From positions 54,512-118,511 of the forward strand of contig JACQUX010000011.1 of the NCBI GenBank assembly GCA_016210045.1: 64,000 nt of DNA, read 5' to 3'. This document shows positions 1-9,362 of the stretch, in pieces. The notes under the pieces were generated by a model. That model made no database searches, was not told the origin of the DNA, and saw only the letters and a program-made list of their open reading frames with translations. Numbering within the stretch: position 1 is the first letter of the stretch; every line of letters starts with the position of its first letter. A program made the translations under genes and the position numbers. Source of the stretch: Deltaproteobacteria bacterium. GTDB lineage: Bacteria; UBA10199; GCA-002796325; JACPFF01.

Positions 1-395
1 CGGCGCAGCTTCTGCATCAGATGGAATTTTTCCATCGCCTTCTGGATCGCCATCACGACCTTCGTGATATCTTCGAACGGCTTGGTGAGATAATCGTAGG
101 CTCCCATCTTAATGGCCTGCACCGCCGTCTCGACCGTGCCGACGCCGGTGATGATGATCACTTCCGTCGCATGCTGGTTGGCGCGGATATATTCCAGCAA
201 TTGCATGCCGCTGTAGCCGGGGAGGTTGATGTCGATCACCGCCACTTCGACCATTTGGCGATTCAGACATTCCACCGCTTCCGTTCCGGAGCGCGCCACT
301 TCCACGCTCCACCCTTCCTCCTTGGCGACACGCTCGAACACCTTCACGAGCGACTCGTCGTCATCCACGATCAGCAGATTGGTCCGCTTAAACAT
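1..395 (-). CDS. Response-regulator receiver protein, C-terminus cut by window edge
   Basis: The first 131 residues of a CheY-like receiver domain are visible; the gene continues beyond base 1. The acidic pair D11-D12 follows a hydrophobic strand, D55 in VIDINLPG is the expected phosphoacceptor, and the conserved lysine is in YLTKPF. The ATG at 393-395 overlaps the stop of the upstream NtrC-type gene (ATGTTTAA), so translation is probably coupled. Together with the kinase and activator upstream this makes a three-gene phosphorelay cassette. Whether an output domain follows cannot be seen. It may be a stand-alone receiver or a second full-length regulator. Confidence 0.9.
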   Translation of the reverse strand, partial: MFKRTNLLIVDDDESLVKVFERVAKEEGWSVEVARSGTEAVECLNRQMVEVAVIDINLPGYSGMQLLEYIRANQHATEVIIITGVGTVETAVQAIKMGAYDYLTKPFEDITKVVMAIQKAMEKFHLMQKLR

Positions 396-1797
396 AATCA
401 CCTCGTTGGTTCGCGGGCGCATCGGAGGCGCCCTGTTGACGACGCAATTTTTCCACTAAGGTCGTGCGATTGAGCTGTAACAGGCCCGCCGCGCGATTCT
501 TATTGCCGCCCGACATCTGCAGGGCCTGCTGAATCAGCGATTGCTCGAACTCCAACACGGCGGCTTTTAATGAGAGCCCCGTGACCGGCAACACGACCTG
601 CGGCGGTTGGTACGGCTGCGGGAGCGTCTGCAACGCGGCCGGCAGATCGGCGACCTCGACCACGCCCTGTCCCTTCAACACGACGATCCGCTCGATCAAA
701 TTTTCCAGCTCCCGCACGTTACCGGGCCATCGATACTGCTCCAGGCAGGCCACTGCGTCCCGCGAAAACCCGCTCACCGCGCGACCATTTACCTGATTAA
801 AGTGGTCCAGAAAGTGTTGCGCCAGCAACGCGACATCGCCGGTCCGCTCCTGCAGGTTCGGCAATTTCACGGGAATGACATTCAATCGGTAGTAGAGATC
901 CTCGCGGAAACGACGGTCTTGCACCGCCACCTCAAGGTCCTGATTGGTCGCGGCGACAATCCGCACATCGACGTCCATCACCTGTGCGGAACCGACCGGC
1001 TCGAAACGTCGTTCTTGCAACACGCGCAACAATTTGACTTGCAACTTCGGACTCATCTCCCCGATCTCATCCAGCAAGATCGTACCGCCATGCGCGGCTT
1101 CGAATTTTCCCGCCCGCGTGGCCACGGCACCCGTAAATGCCCCGCGCACATGACCAAAGAGTTCCGCCTCCAACAGGTCTTCCGGAATCGCCCCACAATT
1201 GACGGCCACAAACGGGCCTTGCGTGCGATGACTCCGGTGATGCAGCGCTCGCGCCACCAGCTCTTTGCCGGTCCCCGATTCCCCAAGCAACAAGACGGTG
1301 CTGTCGGTCGCCGCCACTTTTTCGATCAGGTCGAACACCTCGCCCATCACCGGCGAGCGGCCGATGATCTCAGGAAAGCCGACTTGCTGCTGCAACGCGA
1401 CCTTTAGCGCGCGGTTTTCCACGCGCAGCCGCCGATATTCGAGGGCCGTCCCGACGAGTTGCCGAATCGCCTCGAGCTCGAACGGCTTCGTCAAATAGTG
1501 ATAGGCGCCGGCGCGCATCGCCTCGACGGCCGAGGAAATCGTCCCGAAGCCGGTCATGACGATCGCGACCAGTTCCGGATCGCGCGCATGGAGTGCCTGC
1601 ACCAGCTCAATGCCGTTTCGCTCCGGCATCATCAGATCGACGAGCGCGGCATCGAATGGCCTCCGCTCCGCCAACGCAATCCCTTCGTCGACCGTGCCGG
1701 CACAACCGACGTGATACCCGAGATCAGTCAGAAATTTTTCCAACGCCCGGCGAATGACGGCCTCGTCATCGACGACTAAAATAGATTCCTGCCGCAT
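388..1797 (-). CDS. NtrC-family sigma-54-dependent response regulator
   Basis: 469 residues with the three-part layout of NtrC/AtoC/ZraR activators. The receiver (about 1-120) has phosphoacceptor D54 and K104. The AAA+ domain (about 143-370) has Walker A GESGTGKE near 172-179, the sigma-54-contacting GAFTGA loop at 219-224, Walker B ILLDE near 240 and the arginine-rich RRFREDLYYRL segment. A Fis-type helix-turn-helix lies at about 428-452. It should hydrolyse ATP to open sigma-54 promoters after phosphorylation by a partner kinase. The PAS kinase gene immediately upstream ends 12 nt before this start, which makes it the likely partner. rpoN lies at 50.6 kb in the same window. The target genes are unknown. 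Confidence 0.95.
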   Translation of the reverse strand: MRQESILVVDDEAVIRRALEKFLTDLGYHVGCAGTVDEGIALAERRPFDAALVDLMMPERNGIELVQALHARDPELVAIVMTGFGTISSAVEAMRAGAYHYLTKPFELEAIRQLVGTALEYRRLRVENRALKVALQQQVGFPEIIGRSPVMGEVFDLIEKVAATDSTVLLLGESGTGKELVARALHHRSHRTQGPFVAVNCGAIPEDLLEAELFGHVRGAFTGAVATRAGKFEAAHGGTILLDEIGEMSPKLQVKLLRVLQERRFEPVGSAQVMDVDVRIVAATNQDLEVAVQDRRFREDLYYRLNVIPVKLPNLQERTGDVALLAQHFLDHFNQVNGRAVSGFSRDAVACLEQYRWPGNVRELENLIERIVVLKGQGVVEVADLPAALQTLPQPYQPPQVVLPVTGLSLKAAVLEFEQSLIQQALQMSGGNKNRAAGLLQLNRTTLVEKLRRQQGASDAPANQRGDYV

Positions 1798-1809
1798 AGC
1801 CCCTCCACT

Positions 1810-3051
1810 TCAACTCGGTTGTGGTAATGCACCGACCAGTCCCCCGGACGCCTCCACGACATGCACGGCCTCTGCCTGCGGGAGACCGATCCGAAACGTC
1901 GTCCCCTTCCCCTCCTCACTCTCGACGTGAATCGTCCCGTTATGTTCGCGAATAATCCGATACGTGATCGACAAGCCAAGGCCGGTCCCCTTCCCCGGTC
2001 CTTTGGTGGTGAAAAACGGATCGAAGATCTTATTCAGCAGTTCACGCCGGATCCCAACGCCGTTATCGATGACTTCCACAACGACCTGCCGCTGTTCCGC
2101 CGCGTGACGCACGCGGATCGTGATCGCGCCGCCCTTTGGCATCGCTTGCGCGGCATTCGTCAGGAGATTCAAGAAGACTTGTTGCAGCCGATTGCCGTCG
2201 CCGAAGACCGGTGGCAGATTGGTGGCGATTTCCGTATGGAGACGCAGATTCAGCGACAGAAATTCGCGCCGCAAGAATCCGAACACTTTTTCAATCAAGG
2301 GACCGATATCGACGGCCGTCTTCTCGCGACCGGAGGAGACGCGCGAGAAATCGAGCAAGTCTTGGACGATCTTCTTACAACGTAATGCCGCGCGCTCGAT
2401 TTCTTCCAGATCCGCGCGCACCGAATCGCCGTCCTGAAACTCGCGCATCAGTAATTGGGTAAAGGCCAGAATGCCGCCGAGTGGATTATTAATTTCGTGC
2501 GCCACACCACCCGCGAGCATGCCGATCGCCGCCATTTTTTCTTGCTGCACTAACTCTTGCTGCAGCCGCCGTTCTTCCGTGATGTCGCGGTAGTGCATCA
2601 CCAGCGCATACTCTTGCCCTTTGGCTCCGGGAAAAGGATAGGCGAGGACTTCGTATTCACGTGCGCCGATGGCGTGGTTGAGTTGGCTCTTGGCTTGCCA
2701 GTCGCGCCGCATCGCTTCCGCCGCCGGACAACCTTGGCACGGCTGTTTGCGGTGCGCAAAAATTTCGTAGCAGCGCTGCCCGACCAATTCGCGAATATCG
2801 ATCCCGGCCCGCGCCGCCATCGCCAAATTCGCGCGTTGAATGCGGTATTGGCGATCGAGCACACTGACCGGATCTTGGATGGCATCGAAGGTCGATTCCC
2901 AGAGATATTTGCCGCGCGACAGGAGGTCGACAAGTCGCTCTAATTCGACAATCTTTTCTTTCAATCCCCGGGTTGGCGCCTTCGCCGCCACCAACTTGGG
3001 CGGCTTGCGCGGTACGGCCACGACGCGTGTTGTGATGCCCCCCTTAGCCAT
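1810..3051 (-). CDS. PAS-domain sensor histidine kinase (NtrB-like)
   Basis: About 413 residues from the chosen ATG at 3051; an upstream in-frame extension to 3258 runs across the intergenic region and into purM on the other strand, so it was rejected. A short coiled coil precedes a PAS domain (about 50-155) that carries a CxxC pair (C105, C108) in a CQGCP motif, found in some PAS sensors and possibly redox- or metal-related. The HisKA H-box [12 protein letters not shown] places the phosphorylated histidine near 185. HATPase boxes follow: N box around [10 protein letters not shown]1 DNGVGI and G2 GTGLGLSI. There is no transmembrane segment, so it should act in the cytoplasm. It probably phosphorylates the NtrC-type regulator directly downstream. 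Confidence 0.93.
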   Translation of the reverse strand: MAKGGITTRVVAVPRKPPKLVAAKAPTRGLKEKIVELERLVDLLSRGKYLWESTFDAIQDPVSVLDRQYRIQRANLAMAARAGIDIRELVGQRCYEIFAHRKQPCQGCPAAEAMRRDWQAKSQLNHAIGAREYEVLAYPFPGAKGQEYALVMHYRDITEERRLQQELVQQEKMAAIGMLAGGVAHEINNPLGGILAFTQLLMREFQDGDSVRADLEEIERAALRCKKIVQDLLDFSRVSSGREKTAVDIGPLIEKVFGFLRREFLSLNLRLHTEIATNLPPVFGDGNRLQQVFLNLLTNAAQAMPKGGAITIRVRHAAEQRQVVVEVIDNGVGIRRELLNKIFDPFFTTKGPGKGTGLGLSITYRIIREHNGTIHVESEEGKGTTFRIGLPQAEAVHVVEASGGLVGALPQPS

Positions 3052-3246
3052 CGGGTAGGATGGTACCCAATTAATTTCATTATGGGAAGTCCATAATACC
3101 CTGTGCACTTTAACCCAATAACAAATATGGTAATTTTCACGCGGCAATCGAAACCCACTGGGAGGGTGCCTTGCGTGCGCACGTCTGTACGCACGTATAC
3201 ACGCTTTGCTTGACCCTCTTCCCGAGGTGTGCGACTGCGAGCCGCG
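3052..3246. promoter_or_regulatory. Divergent intergenic region with a perfect palindrome
   Basis: AT-rich stretch between the divergent kinase and purM genes. A perfect inverted repeat with 6-bp arms and a 5-nt spacer (TTATGG-gaagt-CCATAA, 3080-3096) lies about 30 bp upstream of the kinase start and could be an operator. A second, less perfect repeat of the CGTGCG/CGCACG type lies near 3174-3196. No promoter boxes are convincing enough to call. Confidence 0.4.
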
Positions 3247-4284
3247 ATGAGTCAGCACTATGCGCGCGCAGGTGTCGATTTAGGGGCGGCCGATGAGTTT
3301 ATCGCACGCATCGCACCCCATGCGCGCTCGACCACTCGCCCGGAGGTCTTGGCCGGGGTCGGCGGGTTCGCCGCCCATTTGGCCCTCGATCTGGCTCGCT
3401 ATCGCGCACCGATCATTGTCACTTCGACCGACGGCGTCGGCACCAAATTGCGCGTCGCCATTGAAACGGCCACGCTCGACACGATCGGCATCGATCTCGT
3501 CGCAATGTGCGCCAATGACATCGCGTGCTCCGGAGCCGCCCCGCTGGCCTTCCTCGACTACTTCGCCACCGGAAAACTCGCGCCTACGTACCACGCACCG
3601 ATCATTGCCGGCATTGCCAACGCCTGCCGCACCATCGGCTGCGCACTGGTTGGCGGGGAAACGGCAGAGCTGCCAGGCATGTACACCGGCACCGATTTCG
3701 ATTTGGCCGGCTTTGTCATCGGACTGGTGGATCGCGACCGACTGATCGACGGCCACACTATCCAACCGGGCCAAGTCGTGGTGGGCATCGCCGCCACCGG
3801 ATTTCACAGCAACGGCTACTCACTCTTACGCCGCGTGTTGTTGGAAGAACAGCGGCTCCAACTCACCGATCGCTTCCCGGAGATGCCGGCCTCGGTTGGC
3901 GAAGTCTTGCTCACGCCGACGGCCCTCTACAGCCCGCTCGTGGCCCAACTCATGACGGCCGGACGCATCCACGGGATTGCGCATATCACCGGCGGCGGCC
4001 TGACCGGGAATATCCCCCGCATCTTGCCCGCAACATGTCAGATGCGTTTCCACTGGTCGCGATGGACACTGCCAACGCCGTTTGCCGTAGTGCAACGTAT
4101 GGCCGGCTTGAGCGATGCCGAACTGCGGACGGTTTTGAATTGCGGCATTGGACTCGTCGTGATCGTCGACGCGGCCTTCGCCACGACGGCGTGCGAGACC
4201 GCCACGGCTGCGGGTTTTGCCGCGCACGCGATCGGCGAAATCGTCGCGCGCCCGAGCAACGCGGAACCGATCGTCTATGTGTAA
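3247..4284 (+). CDS. purM: Phosphoribosylformylglycinamidine cyclo-ligase
   Basis: 345 residues, the usual PurM length. It catalyses ATP-dependent closure of FGAM to aminoimidazole ribonucleotide in purine synthesis. Family motifs are clear: STDGVGTKL near the N-terminus, CANDIACSGAAPLAFLDYF, GGETAELPGMY and ITGGGLTGNIPR. The ATG at 3247 was chosen because the protein then begins like other PurM proteins, a few residues before AGVDL; a GTG at 3229 is in frame but has poor ribosome-site spacing. It is followed after 8 nt by purN, which acts in the same pathway. Confidence 0.95.
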   Translation: MSQHYARAGVDLGAADEFIARIAPHARSTTRPEVLAGVGGFAAHLALDLARYRAPIIVTSTDGVGTKLRVAIETATLDTIGIDLVAMCANDIACSGAAPLAFLDYFATGKLAPTYHAPIIAGIANACRTIGCALVGGETAELPGMYTGTDFDLAGFVIGLVDRDRLIDGHTIQPGQVVVGIAATGFHSNGYSLLRRVLLEEQRLQLTDRFPEMPASVGEVLLTPTALYSPLVAQLMTAGRIHGIAHITGGGLTGNIPRILPATCQMRFHWSRWTLPTPFAVVQRMAGLSDAELRTVLNCGIGLVVIVDAAFATTACETATAAGFAAHAIGEIVARPSNAEPIVYV

Positions 4285-4292
4285 CCTCGCGT

Positions 4293-4892
4293 ATGGCTGA
4301 AAAGTCCACCAATCGACGTACGCACCCAATGATCGCTGTGCTCGCCTCCGGCGAGGGGACTAATTTTCAAGCCCTGCTCGATGCCGACGCGGCTGGACAA
4401 CTCCACGCCACCATCGCGCTGCTGCTGACCAACAACCCTCAAGCGCGGGCCATTGAACGCGCCCAACGGGCCAATATTCCGCACGTCGTGATACCAAACC
4501 ACCGGGATCGGAATCTCCTTGGCACCGCCATTCTGGATGCGCTGCAAGCGACTTCCGTGCAGCTCCTCTGCCTCGCCGGCTTCATGCGCGTGCTCGCTCC
4601 AGCCGTCATCGCCGCCTATCCCCGCCGTATCCTCAACATTCATCCTGCGCTGTTGCCCAAATTTCCAGGCCTCCACGCCGTCCAACAGGCCCTCACGGCC
4701 GGCGTCACCGAGACCGGGTGCACTGTCCATTTAGTTGATGAGGGAATCGATACCGGCCCGATCATCCTGCAGGAGCGCGTCCCGATCCTCCCCGGCGACA
4801 CCGAAGCCAGCCTCGCGGCCCGTATTCATGCTGTCGAACACCGCGTGTATCCGCGAGCGGTAAAACTATTTCTCTCGACAGCCACTACTTGA
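4293..4892 (+). CDS. purN: Phosphoribosylglycinamide formyltransferase
   Basis: 199 residues. It transfers a formyl group from 10-formyl-THF to GAR in purine synthesis. Recognisable PurN features are the N-terminal VLASGEGTNFQALLD, the catalytic segment ILNIHPALLPKFPG (Asn and His of the active site) and the VDEGIDTGPIILQ segment, which includes the catalytic aspartate. The start at 4293 lies 8 nt after purM; an internal ATG at 4329, directly before IAVLASG, is nearly as likely and neither has a clear ribosome site. The pairing with purM supports co-transcription. Confidence 0.94.
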   Translation: MAEKSTNRRTHPMIAVLASGEGTNFQALLDADAAGQLHATIALLLTNNPQARAIERAQRANIPHVVIPNHRDRNLLGTAILDALQATSVQLLCLAGFMRVLAPAVIAAYPRRILNIHPALLPKFPGLHAVQQALTAGVTETGCTVHLVDEGIDTGPIILQERVPILPGDTEASLAARIHAVEHRVYPRAVKLFLSTATT

Positions 4893-4923
4893 CTCCGCCC
4901 CGACCTCCGCTTAAAGCCGTGAC

Positions 4924-5838
4924 ATGCCACTCAGCCCCCAGACGTATTGCGTCCTGATGTGCGGCGGAGAGGGGACGAGATTTGCCCCACTCTCCACCCC
5001 CGACTGCCCCAAACAATTCTTGCGCCTCTTCGGCACCCGCAGCTTGCTGCAAGAGACTTACAACCGATGCGAGGCCCTGGTGCCACCGCAGCGGGTTTTT
5101 GCCAGCACGAACTACCGCTACGTCCCGCTGATTCGGGAACATCTACCACAACTGCCGAGCGACAATATCATTGCGGAACCGCTCAAAAAAAACACCGCGC
5201 CGGCACTTGCGTTGGCCGCTGCCATTTTGGCTCGTCGTGATCCCGAGGCGATCATGGTGGCGCTGCCGGCCGATCACATGATCGTCAACCTCGCAACTTT
5301 TCAACAAGCGCTTCAGACTGCGGAACGGATCGCCATCGACGGCGATTACCTCGTGACGTTGGGAATTCGCCCGGATCGGCCCGCCACGGAATATGGCTAC
5401 ATCTGCGGAGGCGTTCCGCTCTCCGCCTCGGCCTCACTGGTGGAACGCTTTGTCGAGAAACCAAATCACGCCCTCGCAGTTTCGTATCTCGCGAACGGTC
5501 GCTATTATTGGAACAGTGGAATGTTTATTTGGCGGGCGCGGCGACTCCTCACGGAAATCGCCGCCCATTTACCCGAACTCGACCGCGCCGTCCGGCTGTT
5601 GGCCGACCGCAAGATTTCATTGTCCGGCCACGATCCGCTGATCGACGACTACTTCGCCACCGCACCGGAAATTTCCATCGACTACGGCGTGATGGAACGT
5701 TCGCAGCGCGTCGCGATGATCCCGGTCGAATGCGGGTGGAGCGACGTCGGCTCTTGGGAAGGATTGCGGGAATTCGTGCAACGGGAAGGACTCGCCGTGG
5801 CGCCGGAAGTCCGGCCGCTGCTGACCCAACACGGATGA
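4924..5838 (+). CDS. manC: Mannose-1-phosphate guanylyltransferase, short form
   Basis: 304 residues, comprising only the nucleotidyltransferase domain and lacking the C-terminal isomerase domain of bifunctional AlgA/ManC proteins. It should make GDP-mannose from GTP and mannose-1-phosphate for glycan or LPS synthesis. Motifs: CGGEGTRFAPLS (nucleotide loop, residues 13-24), the PKQF segment, LPADHMI, FVEKP, YYWNSGMFIW, SIDYGVMER and the signature GWSDVGSW near the C-terminus. The stop overlaps the ATG of the next gene by 4 nt (ATGA), so the DUF3187 protein is probably translated together with it. Confidence 0.9.
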   Translation: MPLSPQTYCVLMCGGEGTRFAPLSTPDCPKQFLRLFGTRSLLQETYNRCEALVPPQRVFASTNYRYVPLIREHLPQLPSDNIIAEPLKKNTAPALALAAAILARRDPEAIMVALPADHMIVNLATFQQALQTAERIAIDGDYLVTLGIRPDRPATEYGYICGGVPLSASASLVERFVEKPNHALAVSYLANGRYYWNSGMFIWRARRLLTEIAAHLPELDRAVRLLADRKISLSGHDPLIDDYFATAPEISIDYGVMERSQRVAMIPVECGWSDVGSWEGLREFVQREGLAVAPEVRPLLTQHG

Positions 5839-6875
5839 ACGCCTTCACGCGCTGCGTTGCGGGAGTGGCAGGACTAGCGATCCTCGGTGTCAGCGGGGCA
5901 CTGGCAGCCCGCGAACCGTTTCCGGCCCATGGACCGATTCCATATCGCCACCAACACCCCCTCTATCTCCAGAGCCTCGGACTCACGCCGATGCGCGCCG
6001 TCGCGCTGCCGCGTGGCGACGGCGTGGTCGGGCTGCGGATGGAGCATTCGAATATTTTCGAACAATTCATCAACACGACTGCCGACGTGCGCATCGATAC
6101 GGAACAGCTGCGCATGACCGTGGATCTGGCCTACGGCCTCCCGCATAACTTTACGCTGGAGGCGGAAATCCCGTTCGTCCACACCGGGGGCGGTCGTCTC
6201 GACAGCTTCCTGCAGTGGTGGCATAGCGTCCTCGGCGTGCCGAACGCGGGGCGAGAATTTTTTACCAACGATCAACACGTCTTCCGCATCCTCGATCGCC
6301 CGAGCGGCGCGGAACGCTACCAAGTCGCCCCGATTCCGTTGGCACTCGGCGATGCGAGCCTCCGACTCCGCCATCACCTCGTGACCGAAACCGCGCGACG
6401 CCCAGCGATCGGCTGGTTTGCGGCGTGCGAATTCCCGACGGGCAAGCGCTCCCAAGGGCTTGGGAATGGGAACCTCGATTACGGAGTCGGACTCCTGATG
6501 GAAAAAAATGAGGGCCGTTGGCATGGGTATTTCAACGGCGGCTATTTCGTCAGTGCCGGTACACCGGCACTGGCCGATGCGATCCATCCGATCCAATTCA
6601 ACTATGTTGTCGGAGGGGAATTCAGCGTCTCGCGGCAAGTGGCACTCCATGCACAACTACACGGAGGCACGCCGCTCCTGACCGGACTCGGCGATACCCG
6701 GTGGGATTCGTTTCCGCTCGATCTCATGATGGGGATGTCCGGCGAGCATCCGGTCGGTGCCCATGGAGAGCGAATACTCTGGCAAGTCGGCCTCTCGGAA
6801 GACCTGAATGCCAACGGCCCGTCGATCGACGTCACGTTGTTCGGCAGGGTCGGATGGCGATGGAAGGGATTGTAA
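5835..6875 (+). CDS. DUF3187-type outer-membrane beta-barrel protein
   Basis: 346 residues. The start is the ATG overlapping manC by 4 nt. A signal peptide of about 24 residues (VAGVAGLAILGVSGALA) precedes a region of alternating hydrophobic strands. Segments such as MEHSNIFEQFIN, the acidic DTEQLRMTVDLAYGLP strand, GGGRLDSFLQWWHSVLGVPNAGR and a C-terminus ending in aromatic and hydrophobic residues match DUF3187 proteins, which are predicted outer-membrane barrels of unknown role. Its position behind a GDP-mannose gene may be coincidental. No ligand or transported substrate can be inferred. Confidence 0.75.
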   Translation: MNAFTRCVAGVAGLAILGVSGALAAREPFPAHGPIPYRHQHPLYLQSLGLTPMRAVALPRGDGVVGLRMEHSNIFEQFINTTADVRIDTEQLRMTVDLAYGLPHNFTLEAEIPFVHTGGGRLDSFLQWWHSVLGVPNAGREFFTNDQHVFRILDRPSGAERYQVAPIPLALGDASLRLRHHLVTETARRPAIGWFAACEFPTGKRSQGLGNGNLDYGVGLLMEKNEGRWHGYFNGGYFVSAGTPALADAIHPIQFNYVVGGEFSVSRQVALHAQLHGGTPLLTGLGDTRWDSFPLDLMMGMSGEHPVGAHGERILWQVGLSEDLNANGPSIDVTLFGRVGWRWKGL

Positions 6876-6893
6876 AAAACGTGCGTATGCCCG

Positions 6894-7337
6894 TTAGAAC
6901 GGGATGTCTTCATCGCCGCCCGGGCCCGGACCACTCACCGAATCTGGCGGGAAATCAGGTGGGCGCTCGCTGCTGCCGGCTCCGGCACTGCGACTACCGC
7001 CTTCTCCACGTCCGCCCAGGAACAAGACCCGCTGTGCGACGATCTCCGTGGTGTAACGCTTGTGTCCTTCGCGATCGGTCCACTCGCGGGTCTGCAACCG
7101 CCCTTCGGCATAGATCTGCCGACCTTTACTGAGAAATTCTTTGCACTGTTCCGCTTGTTTTCCCCACACCACGATCCGATGCCACTCGGTCCGTTCTTGC
7201 GATTGACCGTCTTTGTCGGTCCACCGTTCATTGGTCGCCACGCGCAGCGTCCCGACCGCCTGTCCGGAACCGGTGTAGCGCACTTCCGGATCGTCGCCCA
7301 AATTGCCAATCACCTGCACTTTATTGAGACTTGCCAT
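6894..7337 (-). CDS. ssb: Single-stranded DNA-binding protein
   Basis: 147 residues. The N-terminal OB fold (1-108) begins [14 protein letters not shown] and includes [18 protein letters not shown] and the [12 protein letters not shown] strand. A glycine- and serine-rich linker leads to the acidic tail DEDIPF, the docking peptide for DNA-processing partners. The start at 7337 has an AAGGAG ribosome site 8 nt upstream, while the longer in-frame extension has no coding character. It lies convergent with the DUF3187 gene and upstream of no obvious partner, so it is probably a single-gene unit. Confidence 0.96.
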   Translation of the reverse strand: MASLNKVQVIGNLGDDPEVRYTGSGQAVGTLRVATNERWTDKDGQSQERTEWHRIVVWGKQAEQCKEFLSKGRQIYAEGRLQTREWTDREGHKRYTTEIVAQRVLFLGGRGEGGSRSAGAGSSERPPDFPPDSVSGPGPGGDEDIPF

Positions 7338-7366
7338 GCGTTCGCTCCTTGTTGGTGCCCAGCGCC

Positions 7367-8053
7367 TTACGCCTCCGCCCCGCGCCGTGCAAGGCGTTTC
7401 TTCGCGTCTTGCAGCACATGACGCCACTCCGCCGAATCGGGGTGCTGCGGCCTGGCGGCGACCTTGTGGGCCGCATCCGCACACACCCGGCGGGCCGCGG
7501 CCCAATCTTCCAGCATCGTCAATGCATCACAATACGCGATCGCATTGTCCACGCTGGCCGGAGCATATGCCACGGCCTTCGCGAAATAGCCAACCGCCGC
7601 ATCGAGATCGCGCACGATATCGCCGGGCCGCGCTGCGGTTTGCGGCACTTGGGCGAAGATCTGCCCGAGGATCCGATATCCGCCCGCCTCACCGACCAGC
7701 GGATCGAGTTGATTGATCCGTTCACAATCCGCGATCATTTGCTTGAGTCCGCGTTGATAGCCGAAGATATGGAGTCGGTAATACTCGCCGGTCAGCACTG
7801 CCCGATGGTAGTAGCACAGCGCGTCGCGCGGGGATTGCTGGACACAACGGTCCGCGATGCCGCGCCCCGTCTTGGCCGCGGCCAAGCGCGCCGCGCGCGT
7901 CGCGCCGTGGGTGGCGAGTTCGGTATACTGCGCGAGCTGTGCCACCAGCGAATCGCGACTCGTGTGCTGCAGGCTCAACGTCGCCGTCCCGGCGCTACAC
8001 GCCGCTACCGCAAGCAACCCTATGAGGCCGACCAGCATCCAAATGCGTGTCAT
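7367..8053 (-). CDS. TPR-like lipoprotein
   Basis: 228 residues. The chosen ATG at 8053 gives a lipoprotein signal peptide ([19 protein letters not shown]), with lipobox AVAAC; a GGAGAG ribosome site lies upstream. The mature part is helical with loose TPR-like repeats, for example [20 protein letters not shown] and [13 protein letters not shown]. Such proteins act as periplasmic or outer-membrane adaptors. The helical repeats resemble the T-component (TatT) family of TRAP transporters, but no transporter genes are nearby, so I do not assign that role. The start lies 1 nt after the stop of the RCC1-like gene, so the two probably form an operon. Confidence 0.75.
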   Translation of the reverse strand: MTRIWMLVGLIGLLAVAACSAGTATLSLQHTSRDSLVAQLAQYTELATHGATRAARLAAAKTGRGIADRCVQQSPRDALCYYHRAVLTGEYYRLHIFGYQRGLKQMIADCERINQLDPLVGEAGGYRILGQIFAQVPQTAARPGDIVRDLDAAVGYFAKAVAYAPASVDNAIAYCDALTMLEDWAAARRVCADAAHKVAARPQHPDSAEWRHVLQDAKKRLARRGAEA

Positions 8054-8054
8054 C

Positions 8055-9260
8055 TTAGTTGCTCTCCACAATGCGCGGATCTGCCCGTGTATCCAACGCG
8101 CGCGGTTCATCCCCCCACACCGTCGGGAAACGCAGTTGCACTAGTGTCGGCACTCCATCGGAGTGCAGTGATCCGTCGCCGAGTTGTCCGGCCCGATCCG
8201 ACCCCCAACAATACATGGAATGCGGTTCGCGAATCGCACAGGCGTGACGCAGACCCGCGCCCAATTGAATGACCCCTTCCAACCCCGGGACTTTGACCGG
8301 CATCCACGTGCTGCGGGACTGTTCGGAACCGAGTTGCCCATCTGCCGTCCATCCCCAACAATGCACCGTCTGATTCTCCAACAACGCACAGGTATGCCAT
8401 TCCCCCGCGGCCAGCGCCGTCACGCGGCGCAGCCCGCCAATCGGGCCATGAGGTCGGACACTGCCGGCATCGTAGCGACCTTGTCCCCAACAACGGACCG
8501 TGCCCCCTTCGATCACTGCGCAACTGTGATAACTCCCGGCCGCCAGACTCATTACGCGTGCCAGACCCGGGACTGGCGTTGGGTGCCACTGGACACTGCG
8601 CGAACCATTCCCGAGTTGCCCCTGATCGTTTCGTCCCCAACATTGCACGTGCCCATCCAACAGACGCGCACAAGTGTGGCGCCCTCCCGCCGCTATGGAT
8701 GCGACATCGATCAGCCCATGGACAAACGCGGGGCGCACTTGATCGAGCGTATTGCCGATACCCAACTGACCGGAGCGGTTCTCGCCCCAACAACGGACGG
8801 TATGATCTTGTAGCAGCGCGCAGGTATGGCGCTCGCCGGCACTGAGTCCCACGACGCCCCGCAATCGGCTGACCAGCGTCGGCCGACGCCGTGCGGTGCG
8901 AGTCCCATCACCCAACTGCCCGCCCGCATTCGCCCCCCAACAACGGACGAGCCCGTCCGGCAACAGCGCGCAGGTGTGATGCGCGCCGGCCACCAGCCAC
9001 GTCGCGCCTTCTAACCCTTGGACCGGGACAGGGGCATTGCGCGGGATCGTTGTCCCATCGCCCAACTCGCCGTCCGCGTTGTACCCCCAACACTGCGCCG
9101 TCCCATCACTCAGCAACGCGCAACTGTGGGATGACCCGGCAGCCAGGCCCGTCACCGTTGGAATGACTTTGGCCCGGGAGCGCGGCGCAGAGGATTCCCG
9201 CCAGGCCACGCTGAATGGCAGAGAACCGCACAGCAGGAGTATGAGCAGTGAACAACGCAT
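8055..9260 (-). CDS. Exported RCC1-like seven-repeat propeller protein
   Basis: 401 residues from the ATG at 9260, with a signal peptide (MRCSLLILLLCGSLPFSVAW). Seven repeats of about 50 residues follow, each with a core such as HSCALLSDGTAQCWGYN followed by GELGDGT. This is the RCC1 (regulator of chromosome condensation) repeat, which folds into a seven-bladed beta propeller. Every repeat keeps a cysteine pair spaced about 9-10 residues (HxCA...CWG), which could form a disulphide in each blade after export. The ligand is unknown; bacterial exported RCC1 proteins are common in environmental genomes and poorly studied. It is followed after 1 nt by a TPR-like lipoprotein. Confidence 0.85.
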   Translation of the reverse strand: MRCSLLILLLCGSLPFSVAWRESSAPRSRAKVIPTVTGLAAGSSHSCALLSDGTAQCWGYNADGELGDGTTIPRNAPVPVQGLEGATWLVAGAHHTCALLPDGLVRCWGANAGGQLGDGTRTARRRPTLVSRLRGVVGLSAGERHTCALLQDHTVRCWGENRSGQLGIGNTLDQVRPAFVHGLIDVASIAAGGRHTCARLLDGHVQCWGRNDQGQLGNGSRSVQWHPTPVPGLARVMSLAAGSYHSCAVIEGGTVRCWGQGRYDAGSVRPHGPIGGLRRVTALAAGEWHTCALLENQTVHCWGWTADGQLGSEQSRSTWMPVKVPGLEGVIQLGAGLRHACAIREPHSMYCWGSDRAGQLGDGSLHSDGVPTLVQLRFPTVWGDEPRALDTRADPRIVESN

Positions 9261-9299
9261 GCGAATCTCTCTAGCGTGGCAACGCGTGTCGGTGCAAGA

Positions 9300-9338
9300 A
9301 ACAAAAAGGGCGCCCCGACTCGCGGCCGGAGCGCCCTT
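9300..9338 (-). terminator. Rho-independent terminator
   Basis: Read on the minus strand, an 8-bp stem (AAGGGCGC, 9331-9338, with GCGCCCTT, 9306-9313) is followed by a TTTTTGTTT tract. It lies just after the small exported protein gene that ends at 9363 and separates it from the RCC1-like gene. Confidence 0.8.
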
Positions 9339-9362
9339 CAAGATCGCAACTCAACCTCGTGA

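Noticed and set aside
3052..3258. Longer histidine kinase start at 3258
   Set aside because: It would overlap the purM start and consists of AT-rich promoter-like sequence with no similarity to kinases.
6888..6906. Terminator between the DUF3187 gene and ssb
   Set aside because: The CCCGTT/AACGGG palindrome has a two-base loop and the T-run is about ten bases away.
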